Part shown: positions 33,112-41,267 of the stretch, piece after piece
Numbering within the stretch: position 1 is the stretch's first letter
Layout: each line of letters starts with the position of its first letter
Source: CPC320 sp002336405
GTDB taxonomy: Bacteria > Pseudomonadota > Alphaproteobacteria > Rhodobacterales > Rhodobacteraceae
Direction: 5' to 3'
Assembly (NCBI GenBank): GCA_949372595.1
Contig: CASIAN010000028.1
Span: forward strand, 1-64,000
Length of the DNA: 64,000 nucleotides
Notes under the pieces: model-generated
Told to the model about the DNA's origin: nothing
Database searches by the model: none
What the model saw: only the letters and a program-made list of their open reading frames with translations
Position numbers and translations under genes: made by a program

Positions 33112-34913
33112 TATGATGAAACCTGTTCGCGGAGTATAGAAGCTGTCAAGGAAAGCATCAGGTAAATTCCGGAAAAGATCAAGGCAGCAAGGATCGCGTT
33201 TTCGAACTTTTTCGGGTAACTTGGATCTTGTGCCTCTACCGGGGATACGCTGGTCGTGAGGTAGCGCACTTGTGCGCCGGCTTCTCGCTGGGTCTGGATT
33301 AAGTTTTCCAGGGATCTTTGCAGCATCATATCGCGGGTTTGCAAATCGCCCTGTGCCATCAAAATTTGCAAGCTTAGGTCGGCAAGCGATTGCTCTCCTT
33401 GTGATGCATCCACCATTTCTAGGTTCATTTCATCAAGCAAAGTATTGAGACGTCTGATATCGCCCTTCAGGCCTGACACTTTTGCATTGTTGGGGCGCAG
33501 ATTGTCCAGCAAAGCCTGTAGGCGCAGTCTTTTAAATTGCAGCTCGGTTTCAAATTGGGTAATTCGGGCCCGCATGGCGGTTAACTTGCCCAAGGGGTCG
33601 ACCACTGCATTTTCCTGTTGCAACCGTAACAGCTTTTCCTGCGCATCCAGCCGTTCTTGATGGGCTTTTTCAAGCGCCTGCTCGGCGTCTGCAACCTGAT
33701 TGTCACGTTTGCGGCGTGACAGGTTGTCTACTTTTTCCTCTGAATACGCAATCAAAGCTTCGGCATATTGTTTGGAGACGGCCGGATTTACGGCTGTGAC
33801 TTCCATTTTCAGTACCCCTTCGGTTGGATCATAGCCAATCTCGAGGTTGCGCTTGTAAAGCTTATAGGCCTTTTCGTTTGAGGCGTTCTCGTCAAGCCGT
33901 AGTAATGGGTCGATCCAGCTTTGTGAAAAATGGGCTTTGAACCCGACATCGTTGTTTAGGCGTAACATTGCCTCTTTCGATAACAGATAATTTTGCACTG
34001 AGACTGCGTCTTGGCTTGAGGCGAGGCCCGTGCCTGCAAGCAGCCCTCCTGCACCTGAACTAGCGCTCCCCTCGGCGTTCAGAATTAGAAACTCTGCTTT
34101 GGTTGAATACAGCGGTGTTGCAATAAAATAAAAGTACCAAGCGGTTATCGCCGTGGGCAAGAAGACAAAAACCACCAAACGTGCCAATAACATTACCGCC
34201 TTTTGGCGGCGCCTGCGGGTAATCTCTAGCTGAATTTGCAGGATCTCTTTGCTTCGACGGTCGATCGGATTGACGTCGGTAGAGGGCAGGGTTTCGGGGG
34301 CTTTTTCAATTTTTTGTGGAAGCTGGACTTTTGTATCGCTGGGAGATGGAGACTTGTTTTGATTTTGCTCTGGTGAAATCCAATCAAGTGGATTGCTGCG
34401 GTTAAAAGGATCAATTCCTTTTAGCCTAAGCAGACGCACGGCATCAAAATCTGTCTGCGCAGGCAATTTGTGTTCATTGGCGGTACGACGTGCCATGCGT
34501 AGTTGACGCCCGGTGAGCCCCTCTTTTTGGATTGCCTCGATCTGATGAGCGGGTGTCATATCAGTGGTTTTGTCCGATACTGCCGGGGATGCATTTTTTT
34601 GGAGATCGGTTTCGGGTGTTGTCTCTGGATCATTTTGAGGATGAAGATGTTGAGACACGTTTACTTGTGTGTGCCCGTCTAGAGGCTGCGCTTTTTGGGA
34701 CTGGCCGCCTTCAGCAGGGCTGGCTTGAGTATGTTCGGTTTTTGGTTGCTCGGCTTGGCTTTGTGCGGTTTGGACATGCGTGGTTTGGATTTGATTGGCC
34801 GTAGAGAACACTTGGTTGTCTGTCGATTTTTCCGGTGCTGTGTCCAGTTGGGGGCTTGGCGTTGTAGGAACACGCCTGATGCGAAATTTCCTAACGGGTT
34901 GTTTCATAGTCAT
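33111..34913 (-). CDS. Capsule polysaccharide export inner-membrane protein
   Basis: A 600-residue KpsE/Wza-partner-type protein. Residues 1-190 are polar and low-complexity (Gln, Thr, Pro, Ser), with one conserved island, GLTGRQLRMARRTANEHKLP, followed by DFDAVRLLRLKGIDPF. A membrane helix follows the RRRRQK stretch (about 235-260), then a periplasmic part with long coiled coils (about 350-540), and a second helix at the C-terminus. This layout is that of polysaccharide copolymerase-like exporters working with an ABC ATPase. The ATG at 34913 overlaps the ATPase gene by 23 bases; GGAGG lies just upstream. The long N-terminal cytoplasmic extension is unusual compared with E. coli KpsE. Confidence 0.85.
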   Translation of the reverse strand: MTMKQPVRKFRIRRVPTTPSPQLDTAPEKSTDNQVFSTANQIQTTHVQTAQSQAEQPKTEHTQASPAEGGQSQKAQPLDGHTQVNVSQHLHPQNDPETTPETDLQKNASPAVSDKTTDMTPAHQIEAIQKEGLTGRQLRMARRTANEHKLPAQTDFDAVRLLRLKGIDPFNRSNPLDWISPEQNQNKSPSPSDTKVQLPQKIEKAPETLPSTDVNPIDRRSKEILQIQLEITRRRRQKAVMLLARLVVFVFLPTAITAWYFYFIATPLYSTKAEFLILNAEGSASSGAGGLLAGTGLASSQDAVSVQNYLLSKEAMLRLNNDVGFKAHFSQSWIDPLLRLDENASNEKAYKLYKRNLEIGYDPTEGVLKMEVTAVNPAVSKQYAEALIAYSEEKVDNLSRRKRDNQVADAEQALEKAHQERLDAQEKLLRLQQENAVVDPLGKLTAMRARITQFETELQFKRLRLQALLDNLRPNNAKVSGLKGDIRRLNTLLDEMNLEMVDASQGEQSLADLSLQILMAQGDLQTRDMMLQRSLENLIQTQREAGAQVRYLTTSVSPVEAQDPSYPKKFENAILAALIFSGIYLMLSLTASILREQVSS

Positions 34914-35550
34914 AAAGTTGCTTTGCCTCCTCCAAGCTTTCGAACATATGTAATTTTCCCCAATGTAATACGGCTGCTTTTTTTGCAAATTTCTCAAGTA
35001 CTTCAGGCTGATGCGACACAATGATGATCGTGGTTGTTTGCAGCCTTTCCTGAAGGATGCTCGCAGATTTTCTGTTGAATTCTGCATCGGTACTGCTGGG
35101 CATGCCTTCGTCGATGAGATAAATGTCAAATTCCAAGGCCAGCATCAGTGAGAATGTAAAGCGTGCTTTCATCCCGCTGGAGTAAACCCCCAAAGGCTGG
35201 TCAAAATACTCATCCAGACCGCAGAGCCAGCGACAGAAGGCCTCAACATAATCGGGGTCCAATCCGTAGAGCCGTGCAATATAACGCGCGTTGATCATTG
35301 CAGAGTGTTTGGGAACCACCCCGCCCATGAAACCAAGGGGAAAAGATATTCTGCAATTCCTACGAATGACGCCCTCGTCAGGTTTCTCCAATCCGGCCAT
35401 CATGTTGATTAGTGTGGTTTTGCCAGTGCCGTTCGGCGCCAAAATACCCAAGCTTGTACCCAGCTCTACCTTAAAAGAGACACGGTCTAAAATAACTTTC
35501 CTTTGAACACCGGTCCAAAAGGATTTGCTTACATTTTCGAATTCCAGCAT
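34891..35550 (-). CDS. Capsule export ABC transporter ATPase (KpsT-like)
   Basis: A 219-residue ABC ATPase. The Walker A is GILAPNGTGKTTLINMMAG, the signature region YSSGMKARFTFSLMLAL and the Walker B DIYLIDEGMPSS, with a switch histidine in IIIVSHQPEVL. This short form with SSGMKAR in place of LSGGQ is typical of KpsT/BexA-type polysaccharide exporters. MLEFENVSKSF is taken as the start (35550); the frame is open to 35607. The permease partner (KpsM) is not adjacent, since the upstream side holds a broken nhaD. It must be encoded elsewhere or have been lost. Downstream the capsule membrane protein and kdsA follow with overlaps. Confidence 0.87.
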   Translation of the reverse strand: MLEFENVSKSFWTGVQRKVILDRVSFKVELGTSLGILAPNGTGKTTLINMMAGLEKPDEGVIRRNCRISFPLGFMGGVVPKHSAMINARYIARLYGLDPDYVEAFCRWLCGLDEYFDQPLGVYSSGMKARFTFSLMLALEFDIYLIDEGMPSSTDAEFNRKSASILQERLQTTTIIIVSHQPEVLEKFAKKAAVLHWGKLHMFESLEEAKQLYDYETTR

Positions 35551-35830
35551 GCGGAAAGTGAACTCTGTTAAAGGGATGTCAAAGATACCAGGACCGATTG
35601 CCTGCACGGTTATGCTGGACTTTAAGTATGTCTTAAATATGGCGGGTATGCGGCATCTCTATTCTGAAGGCTGTTGTGCCGTTATATCACAACCCCACAA
35701 CAAATTTTATTATGTCTATTGATGTAATAGTGTCAGGCATTCGCAAAGATGCAGCATTGATTATAGCACCTCCGGGGGGGCTGCCATATTTTCCAATTTC
35801 GTGGGCGTGCTGTCTGAAATTTTTTTGGGC
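35551..35830. other. Region between capsule operon and nhaD relic
   Basis: No gene is visible. The capsule-export operon promoter should lie here. Confidence 0.45.
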
Positions 35831-38214
35831 TTAAATCTGTTCACCCTTGACCCAGTAATGGGGCAGAACATATGCGATACAGCTCAGCAAGATCGCCCGA
35901 GACAATTTCAGGTGGCTAAAACGTATGATTGCCGCAGTCCTGCCGGTCAGCGCAACGCTTGCAGCAGATCCTATGGACAGCATTTACCCCCCAACGCCCG
36001 CCGTCAATGTGACCAGCGGCCAATGCCAGCTACAGATATTGGGGTCCATGGCAAGCAGGGCAAACATGACAGCTATGGTATCGACGAGGGCCGAGAGTAA
36101 TCAAACCGAAACATTGGCAAATGTTGGCCCATGTTTGGTAAATATTGCCGCAGTGACAAGCGCTTGGTAGCCGGTGAGCCCAAGTCCGCCTACACATAGC
36201 CATACACCTTACAAAAAAGATGAGCGTATCCCAGTGTGACCCCTAAATTTTTGAAAACACATTGAAGGGTGCAAACTCGCTAATTCTTGCTACCGCTTCT
36301 CAATCGTCAGTGGCATCGTTATCGGTACATGTCACATCCCCCGGGGTAGTATAGCTGTGTCTTAAACAATTTCCGGTTTGCGTTTGTGCCGTTGTTTCAT
36401 GGCTTGCAAGGGCGTTTTTCTGCCCAAGGGTGATTGTGCAAGCGGGCGGTTGTAAAGCCAGACATAGCGGTGCAGCGTCATCCCCAGATCTTGACCTGAT
36501 CGAACATGGTGACTTTGTAGCACGTCCTTGCGGCGGCCGTTGAACTGCTCAACCATGCCGTTGGTTTGCGGCGGTCTTGGTGGGGCAAGCCGAGGTTCAA
36601 TACCGAGAGTTGAGCAAAGCGTAGCAAACGCGCGCTGCCGTGTTGCCGCGCCGCCCGCGCACACCGAAAAGGCGGTCGGTGAACGCCTTGCCATACCGGT
36701 TAAAATGGTGTGGATACGGATCGGGCATGCACGTTCCAGATCGCCTAGAAAGCGACGGGCAGTTGCGGCTGTTTTGTTGCGATATATGCCAATGAAGACC
36801 CACCGGCTGGCCCTGTTGATTGCCACAAGGAGATATCCCGGCGACGTTTTATTGGCCATGTGTGGCGGGTATTTCACGTCAATGTGGGTATAGCCGGGCT
36901 CAGGTGCTTTCAAGCCACTGTGCTTAAGTGTGCCATCCTTGGCTGTACGATCACGAAGGCGTCCCGCTCCATGCCGACGCAGACAAGGTCTCGACCCGAA
37001 CGAGACATAGTCGGGTTCAGAAACTCGCGCACCACGGCCAATAGATCGACTAGCGACAGCCGTCACGTTTTGCGCAGTGCATCCCCGCCACAGCCTGTTG
37101 CGCTGTGGTCAGGGTGGTCTGAAGACGGTGGGGGGCTGCGATGCTTAACACTGTCGCGTTTGCGCCATTTCCAGACAGTCTGCGCAGTGGTTGCATGGCG
37201 GTCTGCCAAGACCCACGCAGGTTCATCACGCGCCTGAATGGCTGCCGGTATCTTTGGTGTCGGTGTCGCTTGGCTATCACGTCGAACAAATATTGGTGTC
37301 GCCCGTCTAAATATCCCCCCAGCACCGATCTGGCCAGAAAAAGTGCAGAACGACGAGGGTCTATGTGATCATCCGGGATGGAACTGGTACGCGCTTTGGC
37401 CTTTTCGATGGAAATTTTGTGAGACAGATAATAGTTAGAGTGATCCAGATGGCAGAGCCCAAACTGTATTCCCGCCATAGGGAGATGTAGAAGAAGCTGT
37501 GTAAAATAATATTCGAAGTGATGGTCAATAGGGTCAACAGGACAATCATTCTGGCGCCGTATTTTAGAGCCGTTGTATCCTCGGTTCTCCTTGGGCCGTC
37601 GTTTTGTAGGGTGAAACTTATAATAATCGCTGGGCTAATAAAAGTGACCACAGATCGTAAAAAAATGGAAGAATTCGAAGGACCCTAATTTTCTTTTTTG
37701 CCAAACCATCTGTGTTGCAACGCCGCCGAAGGAACTGAAGGCACCACCTGCAATGGCGACCAAAACGATATTTTTACACGCCGTCGCGATAAAAACCGGC
37801 TTGTTCACCCCGACCACCATAACCGCAAAGCACATTCGCATTGCAGTGGTCAAATTATCGGCGATTGGCGCGATGCAGTAATACAGGATACCTGTCAGCC
37901 AGAACTGCAATCTCAACCAGAGATTTTAGCTGGTTCTTTTATCACGCAGCCAGTCAAACAAATACATTTCTTCCATTGCGTTGATTACAGCCATTGCAAC
38001 GACTGAAAGGGCATAATAGCAGCATATTTCGTCAGGTTTTGGCGGATCGCAGGCTCGATAGGTGAGACTTGTCGCTGGCACGATAGGCAACTACGATTGC
38101 CAAGGGAAAAGGCGCGCAAATACCAGTGTCAGGTGCAATGAAATGCCGGTGCCAAAGCCCGCAAAGGCGTGTGCGCATAAAAACACAAACGTGAATATTG
38201 TGAATATGTTTATT
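35831..38214 (-). pseudogene. nhaD: nhaD-type Na+/H+ antiporter, split by IS481
   Basis: Relics of one NhaD-type sodium/proton antiporter lie on both sides of an IS481-like element. The upstream half (about 38214-37370) has a signal-like start (FTIFTFVFLCAHAFAG), EEMYLFDWLRDKR, LQFWLTG, IAPIADNLTTAM, NIVLVAIAGGAFSSFGGV, WQKRK and EKAKARTSSIPDD. The downstream half (about 36335-35831) has ISEFAPFNVFSKI, HWDTLIFF, LCVGGLGLTGY, HGPTFANVSV, LLSALVDTIAVMFALLAMDP, VTLTAGVGG and LSIGSAASVAL. Numerous stops, frame changes and a missing N-terminal segment show it is dead. NhaD exports Na+ in exchange for protons. The intact Mrp cluster begins 438 bases away in the opposite orientation. Confidence 0.85.
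36340..37370 (-). mobile_element. IS481-family-like element, transposase decayed
   Basis: A stretch of about 1.03 kb inside the nhaD relic encodes an IS481-type transposase in pieces. The N-terminal helix-turn-helix (AAIQARDEPAWVLADRHATT, AQTVWKWRKRDSVKHRSPPP; near 37240-37100) and DLLAVVREFLNPTMSRSG are in one frame. The DDE domain (GYTHIDVKYPPHM, LLVAINRASRWVFIGIYRNK, TARRFLGDLERACP, and NGMVEQFNGRRKDVL with the last acidic residue) is in another. The segment that should contain the second aspartate (TDNG) is shifted out of frame. Boundaries are inferred from where NhaD coding stops and resumes; I could not confirm terminal inverted repeats or a target duplication. The transposase cannot be active. 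Confidence 0.75.
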
Positions 38215-38651
38215 TAAAGCAGGGCTTTTCCGATTTGTATTGTCTTGATTTTTTAAGCTCATCAAAAGCCTGTTAAAAATAGGCACAGAAAAAAATAACC
38301 GCATAATCTTTATTCTGAGGGCGCAATAATACTGTATCTGTGTGGGTCTAATTAGGTCAATATATCTAGGCTAATGGCTTAATTCGGTCTTTTGTTTGAT
38401 TTGGGCAGACGCGGTTTGACGGCATGACTTGAGTGTGGGATCAAAAGCAGTGGCCTTTATGGTGTTGGATTGTGTGGTCTGCAGCGTTCCCTTTGCGGGT
38501 TATTTGTTGAGCCGTGGTTTTATATGAAATGTAATTTTTGCATTCAAGCCGATTGCCGTATGTACAGGTGTTCGGAAATTATCTATGAAAGAGGAGAAAT
38601 TGCAAAGGATTTGCACCCGGTGTTGCGTATGTGTGATCCAAATGAGGTGGT
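38215..38651. other. Intergenic region before the Mrp cluster
   Basis: No supportable gene. A 62-codon frame at 38470-38658 lacks a ribosome binding site and protein-like features. The Mrp operon promoter, and the dead nhaD promoter on the other strand, should lie here. Confidence 0.5.
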
Positions 38652-39134
38652 GTGGTGAGGTACCTTGGTGGCGCAGTAGTTTTGATGGGGCTCTGGTTGT
38701 TGATGTCAGGGGTGTATAAGCCAATGGTTATCGGCTTTGGTGCGGCGTCGGTGGTTCTGGTGCTGATCATCGTTAGGCGGATGGACCGTGTCGATGGCGA
38801 TCGTCTTGATGCGTCTATCGACCCGTTAAAGGCGGTGGGCTATTTCGCTTGGCTTTTGGTGGAAATAGCAAAGTGCAATTGGACGGTTACAAAAGTCATT
38901 CTGTCCCCAGCGTTGCCAACTCGTCAGCATATGTTTGTTGTACCCTATACCCAGCGCAGTGATTTGGCGCAGGTTGTTTTCTCAAACTCGATCACACTAA
39001 CCCCAGGAACAATCTCGGTCGAGACGGAGCAAGACCATTTTTTAGTGCACGCCCTGTCTTATGACCCGCGTGACGATGTCGAACTTGCGGAGATGGATCG
39101 CCGGGTCAGCGCCATTGAAAGTGAGGCATCATGA
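38652..39134 (+). CDS. mnhE: Mrp antiporter subunit E
   Basis: The 160-residue MrpE/MnhE subunit of a multisubunit cation/proton antiporter. Two N-terminal membrane helices (LGGAVVLMGLWLLMSGVYKP, VIGFGAASVVLVLIIV) are followed by a third (AVGYFAWLLVEIAKCNWTVT) and a cytoplasmic domain with FSNSITLTPGTISVETEQDH, the family signature. Start is GTG (38652 or 38655). It opens the operon, whereas in most Mrp operons subunit A comes first. The stop overlaps mnhF (ATGA). Confidence 0.92.
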   Translation: MVRYLGGAVVLMGLWLLMSGVYKPMVIGFGAASVVLVLIIVRRMDRVDGDRLDASIDPLKAVGYFAWLLVEIAKCNWTVTKVILSPALPTRQHMFVVPYTQRSDLAQVVFSNSITLTPGTISVETEQDHFLVHALSYDPRDDVELAEMDRRVSAIESEAS

Positions 39135-39430
39135 CGATGTTTGCCGTAGCTGCTCTTGCTCTGTTTGTTGCGATGGTTTTGGTGCTGATCCGGCTTTATC
39201 TTGGTCCGACGCTTTATGATCGGGTTTTAGCGGTGAATTCCTTCGGGACCCATACAGTTTTGTTTATCGGTGTGCTGGGTTTTTTGACGGGCAGACCAGA
39301 TTTTCTGGACATTGCTCTTTTATACGCGCTGATCAATTTCATAGGTACGGTCGCAATCCTAAAGTTTTTTCGGTATCGGGCTATTGGTGATGCGACGTGG
39401 CTGCCAGCTGAAAAAGGATCGGACGGATGA
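39131..39430 (+). CDS. mnhF: Mrp antiporter subunit F
   Basis: The 99-residue MrpF subunit with three membrane helices. The family marks are VLIRLYLGPTLYDRVLAVNS and LYALINFIGTVAILKFFRYR; the conserved aspartates in YDRVL and FLDIAL are typical. ATGA overlaps at both ends show translational coupling to mnhE and mnhG. It is a small structural subunit of the antiporter. Confidence 0.92.
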   Translation: MTMFAVAALALFVAMVLVLIRLYLGPTLYDRVLAVNSFGTHTVLFIGVLGFLTGRPDFLDIALLYALINFIGTVAILKFFRYRAIGDATWLPAEKGSDG

Positions 39431-39777
39431 GTATGTCAGCACTTTTTATCGAAATTCTAAGCTGGGTTTTGATCCTGTCAGGATCTTTTTTTGTCGTTGT
39501 TGGAGCGGTTGGCATCTATCGGTTTCCAGATTTCTGGGCACGTTTGCATGCTGCTTCCATCAGCGATTCGGCGGGGGTGATTTTGCTGCTTCTCGGGATG
39601 GCTTTGCAGGCGGGGCTGACCCTTATAACGGTTAAATTACTGCTTATCGGTATATTTTTGTTCATTACTGGCCCGACTTCAACCCATGCGGTTGCGAACG
39701 CGGCCCTCGTGTCTGGCTTGCGGCCCAAAGAAGCCCCGGGTCTCACTGGTGCCGAGCCGGAAACTCAATCGTCATAG
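39427..39777 (+). CDS. mnhG: Mrp antiporter subunit G
   Basis: The 116-residue MrpG subunit with three membrane helices: LSWVLILSGSFFVVVGAVGI, then the conserved YRFPDFWARLHAASISDSAG, GVILLLLGMALQAGL and FITGPTSTHAVANAA. It starts within the end of mnhF. The next gene has no standard start codon for 67 bases. Confidence 0.92.
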   Translation: MSMSALFIEILSWVLILSGSFFVVVGAVGIYRFPDFWARLHAASISDSAGVILLLLGMALQAGLTLITVKLLLIGIFLFITGPTSTHAVANAALVSGLRPKEAPGLTGAEPETQSS

Positions 39778-39844
39778 GGCGTCATAACATTCAACGAACG
39801 GGCAGGCTCTCATCGAAAATCTGATAAATATTACGCTCTTCACA

Positions 39845-40390
39845 ATGCTTGCGGCTACAGCATTTGCTGTGATCCGCACCCGCAGCCTGTTTGCGACAGT
39901 GATGTTGTCGGGGGTATTCAGCTTTTTGTCAGCTTTGCTTTTTGTAACGCTTGATGCGGTCGATGTTGCCTTTACCGAGGCGGCTGTTGGCGCGGGCATT
40001 TCGACGGTTCTGATGCTGGGTACGCTGTCGCTAACCTCGCGGTTTGAGACACCTTCTCCGCGCTCGTCTTTTGTGCCGTTCATCGTGGTATGCGTGACAG
40101 GTGCGGCATTGGTTTATGGCACGCTTGATATGCCTAACTTTGGCTCGCCCGACGCGCCGGCGCAAACCCATGTCGGACCTGATTATCTGGCGCGTATGCC
40201 ACATGAAGTTGGTGTGCCCAATGCAGTGACAGCGATTTTGGCCAGTTATCGCGGCTTTGATACGCTGGGCGAAACGGCTGTTGTCTTTGCTGCTGGGATT
40301 GGCGTTATGTTATTGATAAGTGGCTTGCGGCGTCGCCGTCGTGATGAGGACCTGCCCGAGCCGGACCATGACCGCAAGGAACAGGTCTGA
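39845..40390 (+). CDS. MbhD/MbhE-like antiporter subunit
   Basis: At least 181 residues. The first part (AFAVIRTRSLFATVMLSGVF, LLFVTLDAVDVAFTEAAVGA, GISTVLMLGTL) is the DUF4040/MbhD unit, and the second (YRGFDTLGETAVVFAAGIGV, then LRRRRRDEDLP) the MbhE-like end. In classical Mrp operons both are fused to the C-terminus of subunit A. Here they form a separate protein. ATG 39845 has no ribosome binding site and cuts into the first membrane helix. The frame is open upstream to a TAA at 39783, and LIENLINITLFTM continues the helix, so a rare start (ATC, ATT or CTG) just after GGGCAGG near 39800-39820 is plausible. Confidence 0.85.
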   Translation: MLAATAFAVIRTRSLFATVMLSGVFSFLSALLFVTLDAVDVAFTEAAVGAGISTVLMLGTLSLTSRFETPSPRSSFVPFIVVCVTGAALVYGTLDMPNFGSPDAPAQTHVGPDYLARMPHEVGVPNAVTAILASYRGFDTLGETAVVFAAGIGVMLLISGLRRRRRDEDLPEPDHDRKEQV

Positions 40391-40830
40391 TGCGCCATCA
40401 TTTGATTTTACGTGTTATAACCAAGATGTTGGTTGGCACGATTTTCTTATTTGCCCTCTATGTTCAGTTTCATGGGGATTACTCGCCTGGGGGGGGATTC
40501 CAGGCTGGGGTCATCATGGCTTCAGGTTTTATTATATACGGGTTGATTTTCAGCCTTGAAAAACTGCAGTTGGTGTTTCCGCCTTGGCTTGTCCATAAGC
40601 TGCTGGCGCTGGGCGTGTTACTCTATGCTGGTACTGGTATTTACAGCCTGTTGGGGGGATATGCCTATCTCGACTATACCGCTCTGAGCCCGCACCATCC
40701 CGAACATGGCCAACATTTGGGCATTTTGATTGTTGAGGCAGGCGTCGGGATTACAGTCACCGGCGTCATGGTGGCGATCTATTACGCCTTTGCTGCCCGC
40801 ACTCCGATCATCAATGATGAGGAATGGTGA
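40390..40830 (+). CDS. mnhB: Mrp antiporter subunit B
   Basis: The 146-residue MrpB subunit with four membrane helices. The family pattern HGDYSPGGGFQAGVIMASGF is present, along with TALSPHHPEHGQHLGILIVE and VGITVTGVMVAIYYAFAAR. It starts at an ATG overlapping the previous stop by one base (TGATG). Order and overlap place it in the same transcript as the MbhD/E-like gene. Confidence 0.92.
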   Translation: MRHHLILRVITKMLVGTIFLFALYVQFHGDYSPGGGFQAGVIMASGFIIYGLIFSLEKLQLVFPPWLVHKLLALGVLLYAGTGIYSLLGGYAYLDYTALSPHHPEHGQHLGILIVEAGVGITVTGVMVAIYYAFAARTPIINDEEW

Positions 40831-40832
40831 GC

Positions 40833-41267
40833 ATGGATCTGATGACTGCAGAGTTTATCTTGGGCCACCTGAACTATTGGCTGTTTATCGTGCTGATGAT
40901 GACCGGGCTTTACATTGTGATTGCCAAAGGCAATTTGGTGAAAAAAATTGTTGGTTTGAACATCTTTCAGGCGTCTGTGTTTATGTTGTATATCTCGGTG
41001 GGTAAAATTAGCGGCGGTACCGCGCCTATTTTTCCGTTAGATATGAAAATTGATCCCGAAGTGGTATATTCAAACCCGCTGCCGCATGTGCTGATCCTGA
41101 CAGCTATTGTGGTTGGGATTGCCACGACTTCACTTGGATTAGCGTTGATTGTGCGTATTCGTGAGGAATTTGACACCATCGAAGAAGACCAGATCGAAGA
41201 GATTGAACAGGAAATGGCGCTTGCCGAAATCGCGCGTCATGACGCACAGTCGGCGGGGCAGGCTTGA
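40833..41267 (+). CDS. mnhC: Mrp antiporter subunit C
   Basis: The 144-residue MrpC subunit, homologous to NuoK of complex I. Three membrane helices include FIVLMMTGLYIVIAKGNLVK, KIVGLNIFQASVFMLYISVG and HVLILTAIVVGIATTSLGLA. The loop contains NPLPHVLILTAIVVG, which is highly conserved in MrpC. ATG 40833 is chosen for its GAGGA site; 40824 is also in frame. The acidic tail (EEDQIEEIEQE) is a longer cytoplasmic end than in Bacillus MrpC. Confidence 0.92.
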   Translation: MDLMTAEFILGHLNYWLFIVLMMTGLYIVIAKGNLVKKIVGLNIFQASVFMLYISVGKISGGTAPIFPLDMKIDPEVVYSNPLPHVLILTAIVVGIATTSLGLALIVRIREEFDTIEEDQIEEIEQEMALAEIARHDAQSAGQA

